Assembly (NCBI GenBank): GCA_022453515.1
Contig: JAJNNY010000018.1
Coordinates: 496,001-560,000, forward strand
Reading direction: 5' to 3'
Length of the DNA: 64,000 nt
Source of the DNA: Astrocystis sublimbata
Taxonomy: Eukaryota; Ascomycota; Sordariomycetes; Xylariales; Xylariaceae
The translations under genes were made by a program, and so were the position numbers. Position 1 is the stretch's first letter. Every line of letters starts with the position of its first letter. The notes under the pieces were generated by a model, which was given only the letters and a program-made list of their open reading frames with translations, was not told where the DNA came from and did not search any database. Positions 51,029 through 60,672 of the stretch are shown here, one piece after another.

Positions 51029-53003
51029 TTTGTTTAAGCAGGTGTTTAAGTAGGCAGAGGCGGTTTCTGCCTGAGGAGCAACTTCCAAGGTTCCAATCTT
51101 GCCCGTCCTGGATTTCGAGTTTCGCTTGGCTGTTTATTCAATTCCGACGCCACGCGCTTTCTGCTCTCTGCCGCATCGATCCCAGCCCAAAACGCTGCAT
51201 TTATGTCCGTCAGGCTGGCTACGTGTCTATGGGCTCAACAGTAACGGCGATGAACAAGTCCCAAGATGCCTAGCAAGCAGATGATTTGAATGTGAACATG
51301 AAGTAGTGTGAGGATAGGAGCAATATTTGTAGAAATTTGTAATGGCTACCCAAGCAATTCAACTGCGCCATGTAGTAAGGTGCGGTATAGGTAAGTAAGT
51401 AATCAGGGATAAACAATAGATGGTGATGAACAATGGCAAGAAACAGTAGCCAAATTGTTGGTCGTGTCATGTAAGAGGACCCGGTGGGGGGCAAGTTATA
51501 GATGCAATCAAAGTTTGATAATGCTGCTGGAATCAGACGCCACGCATGAGGCTAAGCGGCTGAACGGTGAGATGAGTAAGTATAAACGACCGAGGGCTTA
51601 AGCGAGAGCAGCTATGCGCCAACTCTCCATGTCAATGGCTGGATTCAAGATGCGCCATGAAAGCCTGCATATTTTTTCAGGGTGGATGAATCCATCCATC
51701 CCACATGGATGGTGGGGAAGAAGGAGGGGTCGCCCCCAGGCAAGACCCCAGGGTCCTGCCCAGGGCACTGGGCATGTGGGGTGATAAGCTGATAGCGGAA
51801 CGGCTCGAAAGTGGATGGCATTGATCTGATAGATACCTGCTAGCCTAAGGTAGTTAGCTCAGCTACCGAGGTAAGATGCACTTAGAGTTTGGAACTAGAA
51901 CTTGCTTAATTGAGACGAAAGGTCCGAAGCACCTAGGTATACCTACTAAAAAGCCCAAGTGCTTTTGAGGTCACAGGTCTGCTATAGCTTTATTCACATA
52001 AAGTGATCATACTGGCTAGGCATTCTACTGTCCTTCCGTGAATTCATGTGTTCAATGCCCTGATACCTCATCCCAACAACACCAGGTGATTCGAAGTCAT
52101 TGCAGGCCAATACTGTACAACCATATATTTTTTGATCTGAATCTACCTACCTGGTAGTCGAGCTATTCTCGCATCCCGCACATGGCTGTCTGGCGATGAC
52201 CAACAATTCCTACCTCTGTGCCTTCGCGGCCTTTCATCTCCGGATATTCCTTGTCCTATGATAGCTCAACAACCGAGACATGCGAAATAATTGGAAAAGA
52301 TTAGTTTGTTCTACACCAAAAGGGTTTGTATTGGGGGTTTGGGGGTTTCATCTCTGCCATATACCTAGGCACATCAAAGTGATCTCGTTGGGTTTGTACT
52401 TGGAAAGATAGCAAAAGAGCTGCTGTGGATTGCATCCGACAAAGGTGGTCGGAGTCGGTCCTCCTATCTTTGAACACAGCTTCGGTGCATATGATCGCCT
52501 AATCAACGAAGCATATATATCAAAACAGTCTCGATGGCCTGGGTAGGTGGCTATTGGAAGCTAATAGTAATCGGGCTCATTTCAGCATATTCAAATGATC
52601 CTGTCAGTGATCTTGTCGTTTTGTTCCGGCGCCGAAACACTCACTGTTCGAGCATTCGTTTTTGGGGGGGGGGGTCTCTGCACCTGGCGAGCATGCTGTA
52701 CCGCCATCAAAATGTCTTATATTACGTAGGAATAACCCAGATTCCCACAAATCAACGTCTTTACGTAATTCCACTTCTGTGTACCGTTGTTCCTAATGTC
52801 TGGTTCAAGCTGCCGGTAGTAGAAATGCAGCCGCTAAGGCGAGAACCAGGAGGTTAGGTAATTGTTAGGCAAGCTATGTCTCTGGGCGAGGCCCCAGAGT
52901 GGCATGAGTTAGGTAACCAGGTAGGCATTGCCACCAAAAGATCGTCTATCAGAACGCCCTGTCAGGCGCCGTATCTATTCCATTATGTTTTGCTTTACTC
53001 TAG
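51029..53003. other. Intergenic stretch between Tad2 and the solo LTR
   Basis: This contains the Tad2 promoter, a cluster of hairpins at 51692-51777, a G11 run (52664-52674) and three copies of GTTAGGYAA (52853, 52864, 52908) around a small hairpin (52880-52899). The open frame 52534-52857 has no recognised domain. Confidence 0.5.
51692..51777. repeat. Cluster of short perfect hairpins
   Basis: CCATCCAT and ATGGATGG form an 8-bp stem with a 5-base loop (51692-51712). Further downstream GACCC/GGGTC and GCCCA/TGGGC form two more small stems within a GC-rich block. Confidence 0.65.
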
Positions 53004-53008
53004 GAACT

Positions 53009-53222
53009 TGTCAGGTGTCACGGTAGCAAGGGCTACACCATGACCTAGGGGCTCCCCTGTAGGGACTGTTTGGGCTACTAGATCTGTGTATATAAGGGCT
53101 GGGCGGCTCTCACTGAATAGGAAAGCCCAGGAATCAATAGAATTGACACCTGACCCCTACTATTCTACTTGACTACTTGGCCACTGCTATATTCCTTCAC
53201 TCTGGTGCAAAAGCACTTGACA
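53009..53222. mobile_element. Solo LTR with 5-bp target-site duplication
   Basis: This 214-base element begins TGTCA and ends TGACA, the expected TG...CA inverted termini of a retrotransposon LTR. It is flanked on both sides by the identical 5-mer GAACT (53004-53008 and 53223-53227). A TATA box (tatataa) lies at 53089-53095, as expected for an LTR promoter. No reverse transcriptase or integrase sequence lies next to it, so it is a solo LTR left by recombination between two LTRs. An internal partial inverted repeat (TGTCAGGTGTCA at 53009 and TGACACCTGACC at 53144) is also present. It sits about 430 bases downstream of the stop of the metallo-beta-lactamase gene. Confidence 0.85.
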
Positions 53223-53655
53223 GAACTCCGCCGTAGCCATGGAAGCGCTCCAAGGATGACGCCTTGGAATGCGAGACCCTGAGATGGTCGACAAACTCGA
53301 GATCGAGGGCGTCCGGTTCAGAGACGTCGGCTCATGAATTCATCGATGCCTACCACATGGCTTTGCCTCGACAGATTCATAACGAAAGTATACCATTCAT
53401 TATTACATGCTTCAAATCACTATCATGGTCGATTGCCCTGACTTCATCGTTATGTCAAGGCAACAGGGGACCGTTGTTATTACAATAATATACTCTCAAC
53501 CAACTCCTGAATCAATCGGCACATTGTTTCATGGCTCTAGCCTACCGAGAGAATAACCAATGGTCGATGAAATCTGTTCCTAAACCCTGGACATTCCGAG
53601 GCAGCGACCATTGAAGATAGATGTCCCAGCGAAGTGCATTGTGAATTTATGAGCA

Positions 53656-53985
53656 TCACCCCGAGCCCCGAACCCTCCACCGAAATTGATCACCACGTTC
53701 CAGATAAACAACCCTATCCTCCCACCCATCCCCCAATTTCCCAACCTCGGTCTTGAAGTCCTCCAGAGGCGACAGAAACACACTATAATCATCGAAATGC
53801 ACCGGGATCGTCAAGTCCGGATTCAGCAACCTCATCAGCTCGGCGCCCTGCTTCCCATCCATCGTGACCATCAGCAGCGGCATATGCGGGCCCGGGATCG
53901 TCGTCCCGCCCAGGTGCGCAATCATCAGGTCGATGCCTGTGTCCAGACCTTCGTCTCTGTGGGAGGATGAGGATCGATTTGGGTT

Positions 53986-54022
<37 letters not shown>

Positions 54023-55014
54023 TCCCGGATGTACTTCGGTATCTCCCGCAGCTCGTCTACAAGTAACGTGTCCCCGGTGATGTAGATCCTATAGCCCGTG
54101 TCAAGTGACGCAGAGTCCATCCTCCTCCCATAATGGGCGCTGCCAGCTGGGGTGTTGACATTGGAGGTAGGAGTCGACGGCGTGCCGACGGACCATCCCA
54201 TCTCCAGTAGCCATCCATTCGTCGGCGGCACAGCGCCGAGAAGCTCGTTCGCGACCGCCAGCGGACCAGGCGGCACATGCTTCCCTGGCATGGCGGTGAT
54301 CTTGATCACGGGGCCCTTTCCGTAACCCCCTTCAGTAGCACTGAGCTGGCCGTATTTCGTTCCGTTGATATGCACCATGATGCTTTCAAAGGTGTCGACA
54401 TCATGCACGGCGCGGAAAGGGCCTCTTCCATCCTCCCTAGTCTTCGCACTTTCTTGGGCTTGCTCTTCCTCGTTCTGTCCGCCCCGGAGCCCCAACGCAG
54501 CCCCCCAGCTATCATTACCAGCAGTGTATCTCGTAGCGGACGTCAGACACCCTTTAGCATGCGGCGTCGTGACGATGTCGAAATCTCTGTTCAACTTATC
54601 CTCGACGAACCGATCGAAGTGATCCTCGTGGTAGTGGCTCAGCAGCACGAGATCGACAGGCGGCAGCTCGTGCAAGTCCACGGCCGGGTTCTTCAAGCGC
54701 TGCGCCGTCACGCCCGGGCCTAGGTGGACGTGGTCGTCCGCGTGCAGGAAGTTCGGATCTGTTAGGATGCGTAGGCCCTGCCATTCTATGATTGTCGTCG
54801 CATTACCGACGAAGTATACGCTTGCGTCTTCCTCTGGTTTAATGTGATCGGGCGTGGTAGATGATGATTGCTTCTGCAAAGAGGCAAAGGGGGCCATATG
54901 CGTAATGGTATTTCTCACCGGCAGAACATGCGGCGCATCCTCGGAACCATTCTGGTCACGGAGTAGAGGAATGCGCTTGGACGGATCGCGATGGATATGG
55001 CGGAGCGGCTGCAT
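53656..55014 (-). CDS. Metallo-beta-lactamase-fold hydrolase (UlaG/NAPE-PLD-like) with polyglutamine insert
   Basis: A single open exon encodes 452 residues. The start is the ATG at 55014, since the frame further upstream opens only with TTG. The fold signature is clear: VYFVGNATTIIEW, ILTDPNF, the metal ligand motif S-H-Y-H-E-D-H-F at 126-133, G-D-T near 313-315 and IAHLGG plus IPVHFDDYSVF near the C-terminus, positions used in this superfamily for the remaining zinc ligands. Relatives include N-acyl-phosphatidylethanolamine phospholipase D and L-ascorbate-6-phosphate lactonases. The substrate here cannot be told from sequence. Two inserts not typical of the fold are seen: an acidic loop near 175-200 and a run of 12 glutamines (about 332-343) followed by Ser-rich sequence. 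No signal peptide is evident, so a cytosolic location is likely. Confidence 0.85.
53986..54021 (-). repeat. CAG repeat coding for polyglutamine
   Basis: Ten uninterrupted CAG codons (seen as CTG on the plus strand, 53989-54018) are bounded on each side by one CAA codon. Together they encode 12 glutamines within the metallo-beta-lactamase gene. Pure CAG tracts are prone to length change. Confidence 0.95.
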
Positions 55015-55808
55015 TGTAAGCTCCAAGTACTTAGGTATACACCTGATATGTTTAATCTAGAATGGAATACGAACACAAATTAATTCCTCGGTTGCTTGTT
55101 CGACTCTGAATAACAGAAAACATGATCTCACAAAGCAAGTTCTCTGTGTGGTACTTGTAAGACTTATTGTCATGACGTAGGTAGCCGATGTCCATCGTGA
55201 TGATGATGTATTCAAACCGTCACTCCAGCCCTCAGCCTAATGGTGGCGGACGCCTGGGACAGGACCAAGTAGCCCGAAGAACTTTGAACATAACCTTGAA
55301 AACAAGCAAATAAACGTTTCTATATCAGCTGATATGGCGAATACCATTCCGACTTATTTAGTAAAGAATCGCACTAGGAAGGGCACTTACCTAGGTTCCT
55401 AGCTTAGCATCGAGAAACTCAATGCCATGGTATTGCTATTGTCAAGAATTAAGTCACGAAGCAGAAGAAGTTCAATGCACCTTTGACAGCGTGCAGACTG
55501 AACATGACATAATGTGTCAAAAGACGTTGGGGAACTTTATTGATATCATCTACTATGTGTATATATAGATAGAGGCCAGCTGGCCAGCAAATGTCGACAT
55601 TTCCGGTATCAATTCCGTTAAGGAGCTTTGTCGTCACAACGTGACCACTAGATTCCCTCATCACCGTTCCTCTCTTCCATTCCTCCTAGAACCGCCACAT
55701 CAGAAGGGGTATCGTCTCAAAGAAAAAGAAATCGCATTAGAAATCAACGCTAAGCTTTGTGATCTTGAATTCATAACTTTGGCACAACACCATTCGACAT
55801 GGCCCATG
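55015..55808. other. Intergenic stretch upstream of the metallo-beta-lactamase gene
   Basis: This is the promoter side of the hydrolase gene and the 3' flank of the half-zinc-cluster gene. No gene or clear element is seen. Confidence 0.55.
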
Positions 55809-58319
55809 CTACACCAAGCAAGAGACTCTAGCGAATGCGAACTGGAAATTGGTTGAGGAATGGCAGGTTTGCTTCTTTGGACGAAGCTTGTGCGAGGGAG
55901 ATGATGGTCGAGTAGTCGCATTGGGGCAAAGAAATAATCGCTGAAGTTGGAAGCCGCTGCTAGCGATTGAATATGCGCCGAATAAGAGAATTGGGACAAG
56001 TGGCGGCGACGCGAAGAGCGCGAGGGAGAGGAGAAGCACAGCAAAAATAATTCCGCAAAAGCTCCCCTCTGTAGCTGACTGAACGCCCCGGGTGCCATGA
56101 ATACTCTTTGCAACCGTCGCCAATAGCACCGTTACTCTTGAGAGTGCACTGAGGCCAGCAATCATCTGTGTTGCTGGTATCGTATTGGAAACCATTGATT
56201 GGTTATCCGGGGTGGCAAATGTCCGAATCACACTTGTGGACTGTACACATTCTTCAAGTCTCTCGCTTCTGTTAGCCCTCACTGCAGCCATCGCTGGCGC
56301 TTGTTGGCAGAGTCGTTGTTCAGGTCTTTGGGTAGAGACTGGGTGCTCGAATGCCTGCGGCTTCATGCCGAAGGGCTCCCAAGACAACGTCTCGCCAAGT
56401 GGCGACCTGGCGTTCGAGGAACCTGGCGCGGTGACACCTAGCGAGTGTGAAGGAACTGGTGGTGCTGGCGATGATGCATTTTCTGTGCTCTGAACACAAT
56501 ATGCATCGACAGCTGGAATCTTGGACTTGACATTGTGTACAACCTTCTTGGATATCTTTAGTCCATCCGAAGTCGCAGAAGATTGACCATTTCTGACGAG
56601 TACATCGGCTCGTGTTCTCTTTGGCTGGTCTACTGCTGTTATGGCAGTCGATACTGCGGCGGTCGAAAGCGCACAGGCACGTTCAACGCTGTTCAGACCA
56701 TCCTGGGTACAACAATGGCCGCATTCTTGGGTTCGGTACAGTTGGGATGACGTCGACCGGGCGTCAGCATCGATCGGAAGGCGACCTGGACAAACCTGTG
56801 GTGATACTTGTCTGTCTTCTGGTGTTGCAGTAGCATTTACTGCGAAGCCCCGTAGGCGCGATGATTGTGTTCTGCGTCTGCCGAGACTTTGTAATGCCCG
56901 TGATGACATTTGCTCATCTACCATGAGATCTTCTGTTGGCAAACTTGGATGCGGAACAGGTAGCCTCGCAGGCAACGGGCAAGCTGTCTGGCTTAGACCG
57001 TTGCTCGACCACTCTTGAATGTAGTCGGACGTCTCGTGTATACTGTCCTTTCCAAGGTGGAAATTCGAGTCTCGTTGACTCCAGGCAAGTGGCGCCTCGC
57101 TTTCGTTCGCAAGCTGAACGATACGGGGCTCTTCTGGACTTCTTGCACCCCGGTCGGGTGCGTTGACGGGTTTGCGGGCATGGGGATATGATGCCTGTGT
57201 TGGGATTGGCGAGGCGGCAACTTCTTTGGCCCAGCCGAGTTCTTCGTCCAGGAATGAAGATTGCGGAGAGAATAGGTTGAAGTCCACGTAGTCTTCTCCA
57301 GCCCCTACTCCTCCCGGATTTAGGTATGGTACAGTTGGTTCGAAACCGTGGCCCATACCAATCTCACCACCAGAAATATGTACATCTTGGCAGAGTGGAG
57401 TGATTGGCAGCTGCGAAGGTGAGGTGGAAGACGACGTAAACGAATCAGTCATGGCAGGCGAGAAGTTACCAGCCGGGTCGAGCAAGAAGTTGTAGTCGTA
57501 AGGAATAGCCGCTGCTGGCTCATCTTCATACTGGATGAACTTTTCCCAGTCCATAGTGAAGGCGTCTGTGGTGTCGTACAGGGATTCCGCGAAGAAAGTA
57601 TCGGGTGATACTGATGATTCGGACAAGAACTGATCGATATCGAAAGTACTCGAGGTTTGCATAGAGACCTCTTGAGGTGGCGCTGCCGCTGGGCGAGAAG
57701 TTTTACTCGTCTTGGTTTTCTTTCCAGAGGATGCGCTAGCAAGAGACCTCTTGTGGCTGGGATCGCACTTTGTCTTCTTTCTTCTGCAGGAATCGCAAGC
57801 CTTCATGATTCTCATCAAGTGGGCATGGTCCCTCTGCTCCTTAGTTTTGCAGCCACGTGATGCCGAGTTCGTTACATCTCGACCATCCTTGGTCATTATT
57901 TTCATGCCAGGGAGGTCAGAGAAGTCAGTAGGAGATGATGTCTTCCCAGTGGACGAGGGAGAAGCCATGCCAGTTGAAGTGCTGGCCCATTGCGCCTCGG
58001 ACATAACGGGAGACGTGGCGGAGCTCGACCGGTCGCCGGAATCCATTGTGGGAGAGGTATTGGCGGATGTGAGGGACGGATAAACCATGAAGAATTTGAA
58101 CAAGTTACCGGTAGCTATGCTGTACTGAAAGAACTCCATCGAAACAGCAGCCCTCTTGTCGATTATTGAGATGTTACCGGGGATGTAGGTGTTGATCATC
58201 TCATCCAGCTGCTGAGAACCCATTGCGGGGAAGAACTGCAGAGGGGCACCAATAGAGGGCTGGTGGACCGAGAAACCCATGAGGGAAGTGGTCGAGTTAT
58301 TGCGGGACATGGACGACAT
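55809..58319 (-). CDS. Conserved fungal half-zinc-cluster protein with C-terminal hydrophobic hairpin
   Basis: A single uninterrupted frame encodes 836 residues from the ATG at 58319. The frame is coding-like for 16 more codons upstream (to GTG at 58367), so an upstream exon spliced near 58366 is possible. Residues 1-145 are Ser/Thr-rich with a short helical part (EFFQYSIATGNLFKFFMVYP). Residues about 152-192 hold the motif KTKEQRDHAHLMRIMKACDSCRRKKTKCDPSHKR (split here as KTKEQRDHAHLMRI and MKACDSCRRKKTKCDPSHKR). It gives C-x2-C-x6-C at 175, 178 and 185, the first half of a Zn2Cys6 cluster, without the second half. I recall this motif from uncharacterised ascomycete proteins. A long disordered region follows, then a strongly hydrophobic stretch at about 756-784 interrupted by a Pro-Pro pair, suggesting a membrane hairpin, and a basic tail. 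Function unknown; DNA binding is only inferred. Confidence 0.75.
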   Translation of the reverse strand: MSSMSRNNSTTSLMGFSVHQPSIGAPLQFFPAMGSQQLDEMINTYIPGNISIIDKRAAVSMEFFQYSIATGNLFKFFMVYPSLTSANTSPTMDSGDRSSSATSPVMSEAQWASTSTGMASPSSTGKTSSPTDFSDLPGMKIMTKDGRDVTNSASRGCKTKEQRDHAHLMRIMKACDSCRRKKTKCDPSHKRSLASASSGKKTKTSKTSRPAAAPPQEVSMQTSSTFDIDQFLSESSVSPDTFFAESLYDTTDAFTMDWEKFIQYEDEPAAAIPYDYNFLLDPAGNFSPAMTDSFTSSSTSPSQLPITPLCQDVHISGGEIGMGHGFEPTVPYLNPGGVGAGEDYVDFNLFSPQSSFLDEELGWAKEVAASPIPTQASYPHARKPVNAPDRGARSPEEPRIVQLANESEAPLAWSQRDSNFHLGKDSIHETSDYIQEWSSNGLSQTACPLPARLPVPHPSLPTEDLMVDEQMSSRALQSLGRRRTQSSRLRGFAVNATATPEDRQVSPQVCPGRLPIDADARSTSSQLYRTQECGHCCTQDGLNSVERACALSTAAVSTAITAVDQPKRTRADVLVRNGQSSATSDGLKISKKVVHNVKSKIPAVDAYCVQSTENASSPAPPVPSHSLGVTAPGSSNARSPLGETLSWEPFGMKPQAFEHPVSTQRPEQRLCQQAPAMAAVRANRSERLEECVQSTSVIRTFATPDNQSMVSNTIPATQMIAGLSALSRVTVLLATVAKSIHGTRGVQSATEGSFCGIIFAVLLLSLALFASPPLVPILLFGAYSIASSGFQLQRLFLCPNATTRPSSPSHKLRPKKQTCHSSTNFQFAFARVSCLV

Positions 58320-58367
58320 GCTGGAAGTTGGACTGTATCTCAAATAGGAATTGCCGTTGGAATACAC

Positions 58368-60672
58368 TTTGTATCACGTTCTGGGGACAGCTCCGGACGG
58401 GAAGGACAGTGATCGTATAGCCGCAACGGCAAACACCAACACGTGTGAAGAGGTGTAAGCGTCGCCAATTCTGCAATTCTGCAATTGGTACAGGGTGGCT
58501 TGTATACAGATCTTGATCAAGCTGTACACCAGCTTTCCAGCAGTTCAACTAGCTTTGATCATTTAGCTTGAGGCCACCAATGCGAAGATGGAAACCATAC
58601 CAGAAGTGGTGATTGCTGCAACCGTGAGGGAGGCACTGATAGAATGAACTTGGATAGTCGATTCAACTCGTCAGCTTCCGATGTCGATGCTCAGCCAACA
58701 GATAGCGATCGATGGGCGGTACGAATTGGGGGCGGCCGGTGGTGTAAGGGCGAATGCCTGTAAGCTATGGTGATGGTGAGTGGGGGGTGTCAACGAAGGC
58801 TCGCTAGGTCCGTAAGGGTGGTGTCTAGCTGTGTGAGCGGACTCTACGTATCCCTGCCTGATTCTGAGGCAGAAGATGGAGAGAGCTTCGTGTTTCGTGG
58901 TAGGCACGGGTCAGGATTGGTGAGGAAAAAGAAAGAAAGGGGAGGAAAAAAGTTGCGGCCGGGGAGAGAGTCACCAGGCGATATTTCAGTTCTGACTGAG
59001 GCCGCTCTCTGACGGCCTCGAGGGACGACAATTGATGATTCTGGGCGGAGCAGCGGCGCCATCTGCAAGTGAAATTCCCGTGGGGCACGGCGAGACAGAT
59101 TGGGTCTAGCGTCAGATGCCTCATTGTGCGACACGGGCCAATGGAAAGCGTTCCAGAGCTCGAGCCAGTGGGGATTCCCTGCTGCTCGTGAGACAGGTAC
59201 CGGCGTACCTTGTCTCCAGCGCGCCTGGGCAGTGGAAGTGTCCCACTAACAGTGCTAAGCCTCGACGCACTGAACGTGCTGAAGGCTGGCTGGACTGGCG
59301 GGAACAGCAGCGTCAGCAACAGGCTGCCTGAGGCATCCATGCTTCGGCGAGCTCAAAACACTAAGGATGACTCAAGATGATGACCCACATTGATGTCCAT
59401 CTGCTCCAAATCCTCCCCAGAAGGCGCAGCTGGATGCCCGCCATGCTGACCTGCTCTAAGCACAGACTATCTGCATCTACCTACTAAGGTTACCTACCTG
59501 GTTTCTACGTCACCCATCATGTTTTAAATGCGCAACGCTCCCGCTCGTTCGCCAACCCGATATCGAATCCCTTTATTGTAATGAACCTAAAGTGTGGACA
59601 GGATCAACCGACACCAGGATGGCTGCCGCATGGAAAGGTTGTCTCTGTCTCCCCTTAGTGGTTGAGATCACAAGTCACGTATTAGGGAAGGCATGGGGGC
59701 ATCGATGAGTTGGCCCAACTCTTCTCCTTTTACTACGCTACGCTACTTCGACAATTAAGCGTACCTCATTAGACTTCGCAGGCGCAGCTGAACCGGGCGA
59801 CTAAACGCGCATACGAGTAGTCACCTTTCAACCACGGAAACGCAAAGGCGCATCACATCATATCACCCTTCGACACAATCGAGACTTGGAAGCGTTTTGC
59901 GATCTCAAGTACATGCTTAGCATCATCCCAGCCCCACACCAAACCAAACCAACCAAAAGAATGAATCTTCGTACTGTAAGTAGTTGTAGGGCTGAGTCAC
60001 AATTCGGTTGGACCCCTCCTGTTGGATTATTCGATACGACACCCCAAGCCGGGGGGCCGGGCCTGCACTCTTCATGCAACTACGAGTACTGTATGACTCG
60101 GCCGCAGCGAAATCCAATCAATCGCCAAGTGCTCCAAAGCAATTAAGTATCTACAAGGATACACAGTGATTAGGCGAGGGCATCTATCCAATCCATGGCG
60201 TCTTTCCATGCACCTCCATTCAATCCATCAAGAGACAATAGCAACATTTCGCGTCCTCTAAGGTTGTATTACCGCGTCGCATCGTTCCGAATGGGGATCC
60301 GAATGGACGATGCGTGGGATGGCCCTGGCTCACTCGAACCCAATCCAGCGCAATGCATCTCTCCTCCAGCGCGGCAATTCCCTTCCCCTCGTACTTGGTA
60401 GTGGCTAGCAATCGACCTGCCGTCAAACAACGAGGATGCAAGCCCGCTGTTGCAACAGAGTTTTAATGCCACCGTTTTACGTACGCATACAGTGACGATG
60501 TGCTTCCCATTCCAATGCACAGTACTGGCAGCTAAGGCAGCATGCATCGAGGAATCTATAGCAAGATCGAGTCGTAGGCCAGGTCATTCGTAACCCACCC
60601 AATATGTATAGTCTTAATTGCCCTTCATATCACGCCGACGATGCGATTCGGTAGAAACGCAATAGAAGATCA
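58368..60672. other. Intergenic stretch with promoter of the half-zinc-cluster gene
   Basis: The minus-strand frame 58825-59340 (171 codons) has no recognised domain and is not called. An upstream non-coding or first exon of the half-zinc-cluster gene may lie in 58370-59000. Confidence 0.5.

Noticed and set aside
51029..51088. Longer Tad2 start upstream of 51028
   Set aside because: The frame there opens only with TTG; the ATG at 51028 has a good context.
53009..53155. Shorter element ending at the internal TGACACCTGACC repeat
   Set aside because: No target duplication flanks it, whereas the 53009-53222 reading has TG...CA ends and exact GAACT repeats.
53264..53488. Open frame right after the LTR, considered as gag remnant
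   Set aside because: The LTR is closed by a target duplication at 53223-53227, so the downstream DNA is ordinary flanking sequence.
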